NCBI GenBank assembly: GCA_036008685.1
Contig: DASYNF010000210.1
Coordinates: forward strand, 92,090-156,089
Direction: 5' to 3'
Origin: Actinomadura_C sp036008685
Lineage (GTDB): Bacteria > Actinomycetota > Actinomycetes > Streptosporangiales > Streptosporangiaceae
DNA length: 64,000 nucleotides
Within the stretch, counting starts at the first letter, position 1, and every line of letters starts with the position of its first letter. The position numbers and the translations under genes are program-made. The notes beneath the pieces were generated by a model. That model made no database searches. It was not told the DNA's origin and was given only the letters and a program-made list of their open reading frames with translations. Shown here in pieces: positions 34,957 through 44,170 of the stretch.

Positions 34957-35469
34957 CTATGAGCCCTCGATGAGGCCGGGCGGCGGATCGATGACGATCC
35001 GCCCGCCGGCCACGTCCACCTCGGGGACCATCGCGGCGACGAACGGCACCAGCGTCTCGTCCCCCCCGGGGCGGCCGATGACGAGCAGGTCCTGGCCCCC
35101 GTGCCGGATCTCTGTGACGGTGCCGAGCTCCGCGCCGTCGACGGTGACGGCGCTCAGGCCGATGAGCTCCTGATCGTGGAACACGTCAGGATCATCGCTC
35201 GGGGGAATGTCGGCGTAGTCGACGACCAGCCAGGTCCCGCGCAGCCGTTCCGCGGAGCCTCGGTCGTCGACACCGGCGAAGCGCAGCAAAAGGCGCCCGG
35301 AGTGCCATCGGAGCTGTTCGATGGTGAGCGGCCCGATCTGCTCGGGATCCGTGGCGAGAGCGGCTCCCGGGGTGAACCGGGAGTCGGGGTCGTCGGTGCG
35401 AACGTCGACCGTGACCTCGCCACGGATACCGTGCGGCCGCCCTATGCGGCCCACAACCAGCGTTTTCAT
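34957..35469 (-). CDS. rimM: 16S rRNA processing protein RimM
   Basis: Assembly factor for the 30S head that binds S19. A 170-aa protein with an N-terminal RimM domain (LVVGRIGRPHGIRGEV) and a C-terminal PRC-barrel domain (IGLSAVTVDGAELGTVTEI). I start it at ATG 35469; the frame extends upstream into the KH gene but without conservation. It precedes trmD by 24 bp. Confidence 0.96.
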   Translation of the reverse strand: MKTLVVGRIGRPHGIRGEVTVDVRTDDPDSRFTPGAALATDPEQIGPLTIEQLRWHSGRLLLRFAGVDDRGSAERLRGTWLVVDYADIPPSDDPDVFHDQELIGLSAVTVDGAELGTVTEIRHGGQDLLVIGRPGGDETLVPFVAAMVPEVDVAGGRIVIDPPPGLIEGS

Positions 35470-35479
35470 GATGTGCCGG

Positions 35480-35722
35480 TCAACGGACCTCATTGACGTC
35501 GAGCAGGTCCACACGCACGTAGCGGTCGCCGGACAGGCCACCGATCACCGTACGCAGGGCCTTCGCGGTGCGACCGCTCCGGCCGATGACCTTGCCGAGG
35601 TCCTCGGGGTGCACACGCACCTCGAGGACCCGGCCACCTTTGAGCCTGCGGGCGTGCACCCGAACGTCGTCCGGGTGCTCCACGATTCCGCGGACAAGGT
35701 GCTCGAGCGCTTCTTCGAGCAC
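35480..35722 (-). CDS. khpA: KH-domain RNA-binding protein KhpA (YlqC type)
   Basis: An 80-aa single KH domain with the GxxG loop in KVIGRSGRTAKALR. It starts at GTG 35722, one base after the rpsP stop codon, and typical homologues begin LEEALEHLVxxIVxHPDDV. It binds RNA, often with KhpB, and affects cell division in other bacteria. Between rpsP and rimM, the standard location. Confidence 0.94.
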   Translation of the reverse strand: MLEEALEHLVRGIVEHPDDVRVHARRLKGGRVLEVRVHPEDLGKVIGRSGRTAKALRTVIGGLSGDRYVRVDLLDVNEVR

Positions 35723-35723
35723 C

Positions 35724-36188
35724 TTAGGCCTCGCTCTTGGCTTCGGTCGTCTCCTCGGCCTCACCCTCGCCGTTCTTCGGCTCGGCCTTCTTGGGCTCGG
35801 ACTTCTTCTTCGACCTGGGCGTCGTCGCGGCGCCGCCCTCGCCCTTCATGCCCTCTTTGACGGCAGCGTCGAAGAGGGCCCTCTTGTCGGCCTTGGGCTC
35901 GGCCGTCCTGAGCCTGCCCTCGGCCCCCGGCAGGCCCTTGAACTTCTGCCAGTCACCGGTGACCTTGAGGATGCTGCGCACCGGCTCGGTCGGCTGCGCG
36001 CCGACACTCAGCCAGTACTGTGCCCGCTCGGAGTCCACCTCGATGTAGGAGGGGTCCTCCTTCGGGTGATATTTACCGATCTCTTCGATCGCACGTCCGT
36101 CACGCTTGGCACGGGCATCGGCGATGATGATCCGGTACTGAGGATTCCGGATCTTCCCCAGACGCTTGAGCTTTATTTTGACTGCCAC
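35724..36188 (-). CDS. rpsP: 30S ribosomal protein S16 with charged C-terminal extension
   Basis: S16 core at about residues 1-85 (VKIKLKRLGKIRNPQYRI, then EEIGKYHPKEDPS), followed by a Lys/Glu/Ala-rich tail of about 50 residues. 154 aa against 80-90 in many bacteria; long tails are common in actinobacteria. GTG 36188 is the family start with GGAG upstream. The frame continues to 36323 without similarity. Confidence 0.96.
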   Translation of the reverse strand: MAVKIKLKRLGKIRNPQYRIIIADARAKRDGRAIEEIGKYHPKEDPSYIEVDSERAQYWLSVGAQPTEPVRSILKVTGDWQKFKGLPGAEGRLRTAEPKADKRALFDAAVKEGMKGEGGAATTPRSKKKSEPKKAEPKNGEGEAEETTEAKSEA

Positions 36189-36405
36189 GGGTGTGGTGTT
36201 CTCCAGATTCACATGGGTGAGCGAACACCTCGCCAGGTGGGGACCGGCGTGTGCCACTCGGATGGACTCCGGGGCGGTCAGGGGTGAGAGGGCTCCTGAC
36301 GCTCCGGGTTTCCAGCATGTCATTGTGCCAGATGATGGGCGCCGAAGAGTAATCCGGCGTGTCGATCAAGAGATCAACGTGATATCGACCGCATTGATCC
36401 CGGGC

Positions 36406-37965
36406 TCACTTCTTCTTACGGGACTGAAGATCTCCAAGATCGGGCATCTGGAACCCCGGCGGCAACTGACCGGGGATCCCGCCGGGGAGTCCGCCGCCGA
36501 GCCCCGGGGGCAGCCCCTGTGGCGCTTCCCGATCCGACGTGGCCCCCTGCTGCGCGGCGGCCGCCCGCTTGCGCGGGTCGCCGCTCCGCGGCTGCTTCTT
36601 CTTGCCCTTCTTGCCCTTGGCCCCGCCCTTGCGCCGGGTGCCGGGCATGCCCGGGAGACCCATGCCCCCGGCCATCTGCCGCATCATCTTCTGAGCGTCG
36701 TAGAAACGGGTGATCAGGCTGCTGACCTCGCCGACGCTCACCCCGGAACCACGGGCGATGCGGGCCCGGCGCGAGCCATTGATGATCTTGGGGTCGTCGC
36801 GCTCGCCGGGGGTCATGGACCGGATGATCGCGGCTACCCGGTCCAGGTCCTTGTCGTCGATCTGGTCGATCTGCTCGCGCATCTGGCCCATGCCGGGAAG
36901 CATTCCCAGGAGGTTGCCGATGGGGCCGAGCTTGCGGATCATCATCATCTGCTCGAGGAAGTCCTCGAGCGTGAAGCCCTCGCCCGACGCGAACTTGGTC
37001 GTCATCTTGGCGGTCTGCTCGGCGTCGAACGCCTTCTCCGCCTGTTCGACCAGGGTGAGGATGTCACCCATGTCGAGGATCCGCCCGGCCATCCGGTCCG
37101 GGTGGAAGAGGTCGAAGTCCTCGAGCTTCTCACCGGTGGAGGCGAACATGATCGGCCGGCCGGTGATGTGCCGGACCGACAGGGCCGCGCCACCGCGGGC
37201 GTCACCGTCCAGCTTGGTCAGCACGACCCCGTCGAACCCGACGCCGTCCAGGAAGGCCTGCGCGGTGATCAGCGCGTCCTGGCCGATCATGGCGTCGACG
37301 ACGAAGAGGATCTCGTCCGGGCGTACGGCGTCGCGGATGTCCGCGGCCTGTCCCATCATCTCGGCGTCGATGCCGAGCCGGCCGGCGGTGTCGATGACCA
37401 CGATGTCGTGCTGGGCGTGCCGGGCGTGGTCGATGGAGTTCCGGGCCACTTGCACCGGGTCCCCGGATCCGTTGCCCGGCTCGGGGGCGAAGACGGCGAC
37501 GCCGGCCCACTCGCCCAGCACCTGGATCTGCTGGACCGCGTTGGGACGCTGCAGGTCGGCCGCGACCAGGAGGGGCGCGTGGCCCTCGGCCTTGAGCCAG
37601 CGGGCCAGCTTGCCTGCGAGGGTCGTCTTGCCCGCGCCCTGGAGCCCGGCGAGCATGATCACGGTCGGCGGGTTCTTCGCGAACCGGATCCGCCTGGTCT
37701 CACCGCCGAGGACGTCGATGAGCTCCTCATTGACGATCTTGACGACCTGCTGCGCCGGGTTGAGCGCCTGGGAGACCTCGGCGCCGCGCGCACGTTCCTT
37801 GACTCGCGCGATGAAATCCTTGACGACGGGCAGCGCCACGTCGGCCTCGAGCAACGCGATGCGGATCTCCCGCGCGGTCGCGTTGATGTCGGCCTCAGAG
37901 AGCTTGCCTTTGCTGCGTAGCGAGGTGAAGACCGACGTCAGGCGGTCTGAAAGCGTCTCGAACAC
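36406..37965 (-). CDS. ffh: Signal recognition particle protein Ffh
   Basis: SRP54 GTPase that delivers nascent membrane proteins to FtsY. Four-helix N domain, G domain with GLQGAGKTTLAGKLA near residue 105 and the GDARGGAAL motif, then a Met-rich M domain (QMMMIRKLGPIGNLLGMLPG). The last ~80 residues are basic and Gly/Pro-rich. 519 aa, normal. Lies beside glnD and in the same block as its partner ftsY. Confidence 0.97.
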   Translation of the reverse strand: MFETLSDRLTSVFTSLRSKGKLSEADINATAREIRIALLEADVALPVVKDFIARVKERARGAEVSQALNPAQQVVKIVNEELIDVLGGETRRIRFAKNPPTVIMLAGLQGAGKTTLAGKLARWLKAEGHAPLLVAADLQRPNAVQQIQVLGEWAGVAVFAPEPGNGSGDPVQVARNSIDHARHAQHDIVVIDTAGRLGIDAEMMGQAADIRDAVRPDEILFVVDAMIGQDALITAQAFLDGVGFDGVVLTKLDGDARGGAALSVRHITGRPIMFASTGEKLEDFDLFHPDRMAGRILDMGDILTLVEQAEKAFDAEQTAKMTTKFASGEGFTLEDFLEQMMMIRKLGPIGNLLGMLPGMGQMREQIDQIDDKDLDRVAAIIRSMTPGERDDPKIINGSRRARIARGSGVSVGEVSSLITRFYDAQKMMRQMAGGMGLPGMPGTRRKGGAKGKKGKKKQPRSGDPRKRAAAAQQGATSDREAPQGLPPGLGGGLPGGIPGQLPPGFQMPDLGDLQSRKKK

Positions 37966-38052
37966 GTGTCTCGACCAGTCCTCAGGAGCTTCGGGGATCG
38001 ACCACCCAGATTATCCGGTCCGCAGGGGTCCCCGGTTCCCTCGGCTCCGGCC

Positions 38053-40416
38053 TCACGAGCAGGACGGGCTCAGGGCCTCGAAAACCCGGATTCTCAGGGC
38101 CTCCAGCGCCGCCGGGTCGGTGATCGGACGGCCGTCCGCGCCAAGAACGTAGAAGACGTCCACGGCCTCGGCGCCGAGCGTGTCGGCCTGGACGGCCCGG
38201 ATCTGCACGCCGTGGTCGCCGAGCGCCCGGCCGATCCGCCAGAGCAGCCCGGGCCGGTCGTGTGCTCGCACCTCCACCACGGTGGCGGTGTTGGAGGCGT
38301 CGTCGACGAACGTCACACGAGGCGGTGCGACCGCCACGCCCGGACCCACCCGCGCCTGCCGGGCCCTGCGCTCCAGCCGGACGGCGACGTCCGGCCGCCC
38401 CGCCAGGGCCCGCCGGAGATCGGCCTCCAGCGCCGCGGGATCCGGTGGAGAGCCGTACTCGGGCACGGCCGTGAACTCGATCATCGCGGTGGCGTCACCA
38501 TGGCCGAGGTTCGAAGCCGTCCCCCGGGCCGTGCGGACCACCAGCCGGTGCAGCGCCAGCACCCCCGCGGCCCGCCACAGCAGGCCGGGCCGGTCCGGGG
38601 CCACGACGGTGACCCGTGGCCCCACGACCCGGACCGCTCCGCCACCGTGCCGGGCCAGGGCCAGGTGGTCCCGGTCGGGCTCAGGTGCCCTGGGCGCGGC
38701 ACCGCCGGCCAGGACGGCTCCGACACGGCGCACGAGCTCATCGACGAGGCCTGCCTTCCAGCTCCCCCACGCGGCCGGCCCGGTCGCCCGCCCGTCGGCG
38801 ACCGCCAGCGCGGCGAGAAGCTCCAGCACCTCATGGCCGCCGACGGCCTCCGCGACACCCTCGATGGTCACCGGATCATCGAGATCCCGGCGTGTCGCCG
38901 TGTCCGGCAGGAGCAGGTGATGGCGGACCACCGCCGTCAGGACATCCACGTCCCGCTCGTCGAATCCCATCCGCAGGCCGAGCTCACGGGCCACCACGGC
39001 ACCCGTGCGGGAGTGGTCGCCCGGCCGGCCTTTGCCGATGTCGTGCAACAGCGCTCCGACCAGCAGCAGGTCGGGACGGGCCACCTCGCGAGTGAACGCC
39101 GCCGCCCCGGTGGCGGTCTCGACGAGGTGCCGGTCGACCGTGAAGCGGTGCACCGGGTTGCGCTGCGGGCGGTTGCGCACCCGTTCCCAGTCCGGCAGCA
39201 GCCGCGTGATCAGGCCGGCCTGGTCCAGGGCCTCCCAGACGCGGATCGCCGGGGGCCCGGCCCCGAGCAGCGACACGAGCGCCGTGCGCGCCTCGGCCGG
39301 CCAGGGCACTGGCATGGGCTCGCCGTCTCCCGCCAGCCGTCGCACTGTGGCCGGGCCCAGCGGCAGCCCGGCCTGGGCGGCCGCCGCGGCGATCCTCAGC
39401 AGGAGGACCGGATCTGCCGGTGCCGCGTCGCGAGCGACCACCACCTCCCCATCGTGCTCGACCACGCCGTCCGCCAGCGGACGCCGCACGGCGCGCGCCC
39501 GCGGGACCCGGAACCGCTCGACGTGCCGCCAGGCCTGGTCGGCGGCATAGGTAACCGTCCGTGCCGCTCCCGCCACGGTCCGCAGCAGCGCGTCGCCGTC
39601 GAGGAACCCGAGTTCGCGAGCGACCGTGTCCTGCTCCTGGAGCACGAGCCGATCGGATGGGCGCCCCGTGGTCTCGTGCAGCGCGTGCCGAACGTCCAGC
39701 AGCACACCGTAGGCCGCACGGACGCGCCGGCCCGGGGCGGGCGCCACCCAGGAGGCGGCGATGGCCTGCATGGCATGGACGTCCCGCAGTCCTCCGTGCG
39801 CCTCTTTGAGATCAGGCTCGATCAGGAACGCCAGCTCGCCCTCGGACTCCCAGCGTTCGCGGGTCATCGCCTCCAGCTCGGTGAGCCGTCGCCGCGCGGC
39901 GGCCCTCCAGTCGGCCAGCACCGCCGCCCGGAGCTCGTCGACGAGATCCCGGTCACCCGCGATGCGCCGTGCGGACAACAGCCCGAGTGCGGCCTTGAGA
40001 TCCGACCTCGCGACGGCCCTGGCCTGCTCGACCGTACGGACGGAGTGGTCGAGTCGCAGGCCGGAGTCCCAGATCGGATACCAGATCCGGTCGGCCACGG
40101 CGGCCAGGCGGCCCTCGGCGTCCTCGCCCCTGTCGCGGCCGGGCCATCGGCCGCCTCGGTGCAGGAGCACGAGATCGAGATCCCCGCCGAGGGTCAGCTC
40201 CCGCCGGGCGTGGCTCCCGACCGCGACGAGTGCCGCATCCGGTTCGGGCCCGAGCAGGCCCGCGAGCCAGCGGTCCAGCTCGGCGGCTCTGGCCTCCCGG
40301 GCCCGCGCGAACGACAGAGGTGCCGGCCCCGACGAGCACGGACCATCCTCCACCTGGATGTCCCGGGCCCATCCCGGCGCCCCCGCCCGCGGCCGCTCCT
40401 CCCCGATCAACGCCAT
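38053..40416 (-). CDS. glnD: [Protein-PII] uridylyl/adenylyltransferase
   Basis: Modifies and demodifies the PII protein in response to glutamine. In actinobacteria GlnD adenylylates PII. Domains in order: nucleotidyltransferase with GSHARRELTLGGDLDLVLL (Gly-Ser and DxD) near residue 68, an HD hydrolase domain near residue 455 (LLHDIGKGRPGDHSRTGA), and two C-terminal ACT domains (from about 620 and 710). 787 aa. It starts 2 bp after glnB, forming amt-glnB-glnD. Confidence 0.95.
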   Translation of the reverse strand: MALIGEERPRAGAPGWARDIQVEDGPCSSGPAPLSFARAREARAAELDRWLAGLLGPEPDAALVAVGSHARRELTLGGDLDLVLLHRGGRWPGRDRGEDAEGRLAAVADRIWYPIWDSGLRLDHSVRTVEQARAVARSDLKAALGLLSARRIAGDRDLVDELRAAVLADWRAAARRRLTELEAMTRERWESEGELAFLIEPDLKEAHGGLRDVHAMQAIAASWVAPAPGRRVRAAYGVLLDVRHALHETTGRPSDRLVLQEQDTVARELGFLDGDALLRTVAGAARTVTYAADQAWRHVERFRVPRARAVRRPLADGVVEHDGEVVVARDAAPADPVLLLRIAAAAAQAGLPLGPATVRRLAGDGEPMPVPWPAEARTALVSLLGAGPPAIRVWEALDQAGLITRLLPDWERVRNRPQRNPVHRFTVDRHLVETATGAAAFTREVARPDLLLVGALLHDIGKGRPGDHSRTGAVVARELGLRMGFDERDVDVLTAVVRHHLLLPDTATRRDLDDPVTIEGVAEAVGGHEVLELLAALAVADGRATGPAAWGSWKAGLVDELVRRVGAVLAGGAAPRAPEPDRDHLALARHGGGAVRVVGPRVTVVAPDRPGLLWRAAGVLALHRLVVRTARGTASNLGHGDATAMIEFTAVPEYGSPPDPAALEADLRRALAGRPDVAVRLERRARQARVGPGVAVAPPRVTFVDDASNTATVVEVRAHDRPGLLWRIGRALGDHGVQIRAVQADTLGAEAVDVFYVLGADGRPITDPAALEALRIRVFEALSPSCS

Positions 40417-40418
40417 CC

Positions 40419-40757
40419 TCAGAGAGCTTCCGCACCGGTCTCGCCGGTGCGGACCCGGACCACCGTCTCGACCGGCACGGCCCAGACCTTGCCGTCACCG
40501 ATCTTGCCGGTGTGCGCGGCCTTGACGATCACATCGATGGTCTCCTCCGCCTCCTCGTCCTCGACGAGCACCTCGACGCGGAGCTTCGGGACCAGATCGA
40601 CTTTGTACTCCGCCCCCCGATAGACCTCGGTGTGGCCCTTCTGACGGCCGTAGCCGCTGGCCTCGCTGACGGTGAGTCCTCGGAGCCCGAGGGCCTCCAG
40701 GGCCGCCTTGACCTCCTCGAGCTTGAACGGCTTGATCACTGCTGTGATGAGTTTCAT
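40419..40757 (-). CDS. glnB: Nitrogen regulatory protein PII
   Basis: Trimeric PII signal protein sensing 2-oxoglutarate and ATP/ADP. 112 aa. The T-loop GHTEVYRGAEYKVDLVPK includes the modifiable Tyr51. The genomic pairing with amt is typical of GlnK. Its start overlaps the amt stop by 4 bp, and glnD follows immediately. It gates the ammonium channel and reports nitrogen status. Confidence 0.97.
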   Translation of the reverse strand: MKLITAVIKPFKLEEVKAALEALGLRGLTVSEASGYGRQKGHTEVYRGAEYKVDLVPKLRVEVLVEDEEAEETIDVIVKAAHTGKIGDGKVWAVPVETVVRVRTGETGAEAL

Positions 40758-42109
40758 GCGTCCGCCTCCACCTTGTTCGGAGCGTCACCGGCGTTCGGAG
40801 CGTCACCGGCCGTGGTCCTCTGGCCCAGGCGCACCGATGCGAGGACGGAGGCTCCGGCGCCGGCGTGGATGGTGCCGAAGTCATATGCCGTCTCGGCGTG
40901 CGCGGTGCCGTCGATCCCGGCGACCTCTTCCTCCTCGCCGATCCGGAATCCCATGGTCCGGTCGATCACCTTGCCGATGATGTAGGTCAGGGCGAAGGAG
41001 TAGGCCAGCGTGGCCGCGACCCCCGCCGCCTGCTTGCCGAGCTGCGCGAGCCCGCCCCCCGCGAGCAGGCCGTCGGCACCCGCCTCGTTGACGGCCGTCG
41101 TGCCCAGGAATCCGATCAGCAGTGCGCCGAGCACACCGCCGACCATGTGGACGCCCACGACGTCGAGTGAGTCGTCGAAGCCGAGCCGGTACTTCAGTCC
41201 CACCGCGTAGGCGCACACCGCGCCGGTGACGAGCCCCAGGGCGATGGCCCCCATCGGCGTGACGAAGCCACAGGCGGGTGTGATGCCGACCAGACCCGCC
41301 ACCGCGCCGGAGGCGATGCCCAGCGTGGTCGGGCTGCCGTCGCGCAGCTTCTCCACCGCGATCCAGGCGAACGAGGCCGCACCCGCCGCCACCAGCGTGT
41401 TGATGAAGGCGACCGCGGCGACCGCGTTCGCACCCAGGGCGGATCCCGCGTTGAACCCGAACCAGCCGAACCAGAGCAGTCCCGTGCCGAGGAGCACGAA
41501 CGGCAGGTTGTGCGGCCGCATGGGGTCCTTGGGCCAGGACCTCCGCCGGCCGAGGACGAGCGCGAGGGCGAGGGCGGCCGCGCCGGCGTTGATGTGCACC
41601 ACGGTGCCGCCGGCGAAGTCCAGTGCGCCGAGATCGAACAGCCATCCCCCGGGGGCCCAGACCCAGTGGGCGATGGGGATGTAGACCAGGGTCACCCAGA
41701 CCACGCCGAAGAGGACCCACGCGCCGAATCGAGCCCGGTCGGCTATCGCTCCGCTGATCAGCGCCACCGTGATGATCGCGAACGTGGCCTGGAAGGCCAC
41801 GAAGACCAACTGCGGGATGCCGGTCCCGTCCGTGGTGGTGGCGAGCTTCTCCAGCCCGACCAGCCCCCCGTCGCCGAGACCACCGATGACCTTGTTGACC
41901 CCGCCACCGTCGGTGAACGCGAGAGAGTAGCCGTAGACGACCCAGATCATGCTCACCGTGGCGATGCTGACGAAGCTCATCATCATCATGTTCAGCACGC
42001 TCTTGGCCCGGGTCATGCCTCCGTAGAAGAACGCCAGGCCAGGGGTCATGAGCAGGACGAGCGCCGTGCTCGCCAGCATCCATGCGGTATTACCGCTGTC
42101 AATTTTCAT
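40754..42109 (-). CDS. amt: Ammonium transporter Amt
   Basis: Trimeric ammonium channel, 451 aa, with about 11 helices. Typical motifs are TPGLAFFYGGMTRAKS, DFAGGTVVHINAGAAAL and WFGWFGFNAGSAL. The conserved pore histidines are in the VVHINAG and VGVHMVGG regions. The short C-terminal tail contains a duplicated AGDAPN. ATG 42109 has GGAGGGG about 10 nt upstream. First gene of amt-glnB-glnD, under a predicted GlnR site. Confidence 0.96.
   Translation of the reverse strand: MKIDSGNTAWMLASTALVLLMTPGLAFFYGGMTRAKSVLNMMMMSFVSIATVSMIWVVYGYSLAFTDGGGVNKVIGGLGDGGLVGLEKLATTTDGTGIPQLVFVAFQATFAIITVALISGAIADRARFGAWVLFGVVWVTLVYIPIAHWVWAPGGWLFDLGALDFAGGTVVHINAGAAALALALVLGRRRSWPKDPMRPHNLPFVLLGTGLLWFGWFGFNAGSALGANAVAAVAFINTLVAAGAASFAWIAVEKLRDGSPTTLGIASGAVAGLVGITPACGFVTPMGAIALGLVTGAVCAYAVGLKYRLGFDDSLDVVGVHMVGGVLGALLIGFLGTTAVNEAGADGLLAGGGLAQLGKQAAGVAATLAYSFALTYIIGKVIDRTMGFRIGEEEEVAGIDGTAHAETAYDFGTIHAGAGASVLASVRLGQRTTAGDAPNAGDAPNKVEADA
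40775..40810. repeat. 18-bp direct duplication in the amt tail
   Basis: Two perfect copies of an 18-bp unit, GTTCGGAGCGTCACCGGC, at 40775-40792 and 40793-40810. They encode AGDAPN twice near the C-terminus of the ammonium transporter. Confidence 0.9.
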
Positions 42110-42124
42110 CAGGGAGCGGCCCCT

Positions 42125-42169
42125 CCTCGGCGCCAGAACTTCGACTGCGTCGAGGTTCTGGCGCCGAGG
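42125..42169 (-). promoter_or_regulatory. Long hairpin directly upstream of the amt ribosome site
   Basis: The outer stem is CCTCGGCGCCAGAAC at 42125-42139 pairing perfectly with 42155-42169. An inner 5-bp stem (42141-42145 with 42149-42153) closes a 3-nt loop. It lies 15 bp upstream of the amt start codon, between the predicted GlnR site and the ribosome site. It may be the ftsY terminator, a leader attenuator or an operator dyad. Confidence 0.7.
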
Positions 42170-42206
42170 TTTCATCCAGGAGGCCACCGTGTTTCACCGG
42201 TGTGAA
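42169..42206 (-). promoter_or_regulatory. Predicted GlnR binding site ahead of amt
   Basis: Read on the minus strand, the sequence is TTCAC-n6-GAAAC-n6-GCCTC-n6-GAAAC, matching the actinomycete GlnR consensus gTnAC-n6-GAAAC-n6-GTnAC-n6-GAAAC in box identity and exact 6-bp spacing. The first and third boxes are imperfect. It ends 60 bp before the amt ATG. GlnR is known to control amt-glnK-glnD in streptomycetes. Confidence 0.65.
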
Positions 42207-42284
42207 ACCCTGTCCCGCTCTGTTGCGGTGGAGTTTCGGGGTCCTCGGCGGCGCCGTCGCGGCCGGGGCACATGCCTCGGCCGG

Positions 42285-43442
42285 TCAGTCCCCGAGGATC
42301 GCGTCCACGAAGGCCTCGGGGTCGAACGGCGCCAGATCGTCGGGGCCTTCGCCCAGTCCGACGAGCTTCACCGGGACTCCGAGCTCGCGCTGGACGGCGA
42401 CCACGATGCCGCCCTTGGCCGTGCCGTCGAGCTTGGTGAGCACGATGCCGGTCACGTTGACGACCTCCGCGAAGACCCGGGCCTGCTGGAGGCCGTTCTG
42501 CCCGGTGGTGGCGTCGAGGACGAGCAGGACCTCGTCGACCTCCGTCTGCTTCTCCACGACCCGCTTGACCTTGCCGAGCTCGTCCATGAGACCGGTCTTG
42601 GTGTGCAGCCGGCCGGCCGTGTCGACGATCACGGTGTCGACCTTGGCGTCGATCCCTCGCTTGACCGCCTCGAAGGCGACGCTCGCCGGGTCGGCTCCCT
42701 CGAGTCCCCGTACGACCTCGGCCCCCACCCGTGACCCCCACGTCACCAGCTGGTCGGCGGCCGCCGCCCGGAAGGTGTCCGCGGCCCCGAGCAGCACGGA
42801 CCGGCCGTCACCCACCAGCACCCGGCCGAGCTTGCCGCAGGTCGTGGTCTTGCCGGTGCCGTTGACTCCGACCACCATGACGACCGCGGGCCGGGTGCCG
42901 TGCGGCTCCGTGCGCAGAGCCCGGTCCCAGCCGTCACCGAGTTGCGCGACGAGCTCGTTCTTGAGCAGCATCCGAACGTCCCCGGGGGCCCGGGTGCCGA
43001 GGACCTGCACCTTGGTCCGCAGGTCTTCGACGATCTGCCGGGCCGGGGCCACGCCGATGTCGGCGGCGATCAGGGTGTCCTCGATCTCCTCCCAGGCGTC
43101 GTCGTCCAAGGCGTCGCGGGACAGCAGCACGAGGAGCGTCTTGCCGAAAGCGTTCTGCGACCGGGCCAGCCGTTCCCGGAGCCGGATCAGCCGGCCGAAG
43201 GACGGCGGCGGCTTCTCGATCTCCGGTACGACGATCGTGTCGACCGCCACATCCGGGGGCGGCGCGATGATCTCCTCGGGGACCACCGTGACCCCGTCGC
43301 CCCGGCCTTCCGGGGTGAGGTCCGGTGGTGGCCCGGCGGGCGGCACGTACGGCGGCGCCTTACGGCGCCCCGGCCGCAGGAACAGCACACCGCCGATGAC
43401 GGCGACGACAAGGATGGCCACAGCGAGGATCAGGTATTCCAT
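42285..43442 (-). CDS. ftsY: SRP receptor FtsY, membrane-anchored form
   Basis: Receptor GTPase for the signal recognition particle. An N-terminal transmembrane helix (residues 2-22, EYLILAVAILVVAVIGGVLF) is followed by a Pro-rich linker, then the NG domain: GVNGTGKTTTCGKLG, DTFRAAAADQL, DTAGRLHTKTGLM and LTKLDGTAKGG. 385 aa from ATG 43442. Pairs functionally with ffh 5 kb away. Confidence 0.97.
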   Translation of the reverse strand: MEYLILAVAILVVAVIGGVLFLRPGRRKAPPYVPPAGPPPDLTPEGRGDGVTVVPEEIIAPPPDVAVDTIVVPEIEKPPPSFGRLIRLRERLARSQNAFGKTLLVLLSRDALDDDAWEEIEDTLIAADIGVAPARQIVEDLRTKVQVLGTRAPGDVRMLLKNELVAQLGDGWDRALRTEPHGTRPAVVMVVGVNGTGKTTTCGKLGRVLVGDGRSVLLGAADTFRAAAADQLVTWGSRVGAEVVRGLEGADPASVAFEAVKRGIDAKVDTVIVDTAGRLHTKTGLMDELGKVKRVVEKQTEVDEVLLVLDATTGQNGLQQARVFAEVVNVTGIVLTKLDGTAKGGIVVAVQRELGVPVKLVGLGEGPDDLAPFDPEAFVDAILGD

Positions 43443-43498
43443 AACGCGTCCCAGTCTCGCAGACCCGGAGGCCGGCGCCCACAATCCCTTGCCGCAGG

Positions 43499-44167
43499 TC
43501 AGTCCTGCTGTGACCGATCCGGACGTCCCACGGCCAGCGAGTCCCGCTCCGAGCGCTCCCACTGCTCGACGTTGCGCAGCAGCGCCTCGAGATAGGAGCG
43601 CAGGTGCGTGCGGTAGACGTCACTGAACGTCCGCAGATAGGCGATCTCACGCTCCATCTCGCGCCGCTCACCGCCGGACAGGGCCTCCGGAGAGGGTACG
43701 GCGGGGATGGCCCCGGCCACCGCCGCCGCGGCCGCCGCCGCCTGCTGGTGGGCCTCCTCGAGCATCATCCCGGCGCGAGACTTGGCGTCGGCGAGGATCT
43801 CCTCCCGTTGCAGGCGCGCCTCCTGGGCCACCTCGCGGCTGTACCGTTCGGCGTCCGCCACGTAGTGGTCGGCGGTCTGCTGGGCGTGGGTCAGGATCCG
43901 CACGGCCTGGATGTGGGCGTCCTGGGAGGCCACACCGCCCTGACCGCCGATGACGCGCTGGCGCAGCCGGGTGACCTCGTCGGCGAGTTCGGCCTTCTGG
44001 TTGCTGATCTGGATCAGGCCCTGCTCCACCCGCTTGACGAAGGCGCGAACCTGCTCTTCGTCGTAGCCACGGCGGCCCAGCGGAGCCCGATGGAACTCGA
44101 CGGACTGTAGTTCGGCCGGGGTGAGGCCCGGATCGTTGGGCACCGTCGGAAGGTTCGGCGGGTTCAA
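43499..44167 (-). CDS. DivIVA domain-containing coiled-coil protein
   Basis: A 222-aa protein with an N-terminal DivIVA-like domain at about 14-75 (EFHRAPLGRRGYDEEQVRAF) and a long coiled coil to about residue 160. A second helical region ends the protein. It resembles the short DivIVA/SepIVA-type septum proteins of actinobacteria rather than Wag31. It starts 3 bp after the flavohemoglobin stop. Confidence 0.85.
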   Translation of the reverse strand: MNPPNLPTVPNDPGLTPAELQSVEFHRAPLGRRGYDEEQVRAFVKRVEQGLIQISNQKAELADEVTRLRQRVIGGQGGVASQDAHIQAVRILTHAQQTADHYVADAERYSREVAQEARLQREEILADAKSRAGMMLEEAHQQAAAAAAAVAGAIPAVPSPEALSGGERREMEREIAYLRTFSDVYRTHLRSYLEALLRNVEQWERSERDSLAVGRPDRSQQD

Positions 44168-44170
44168 TGG

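Noticed and set aside
38053..40623. Long plus-strand open frame opposite glnD
   Set aside because: Antisense shadow of a complete GlnD; biased composition and no start signal.
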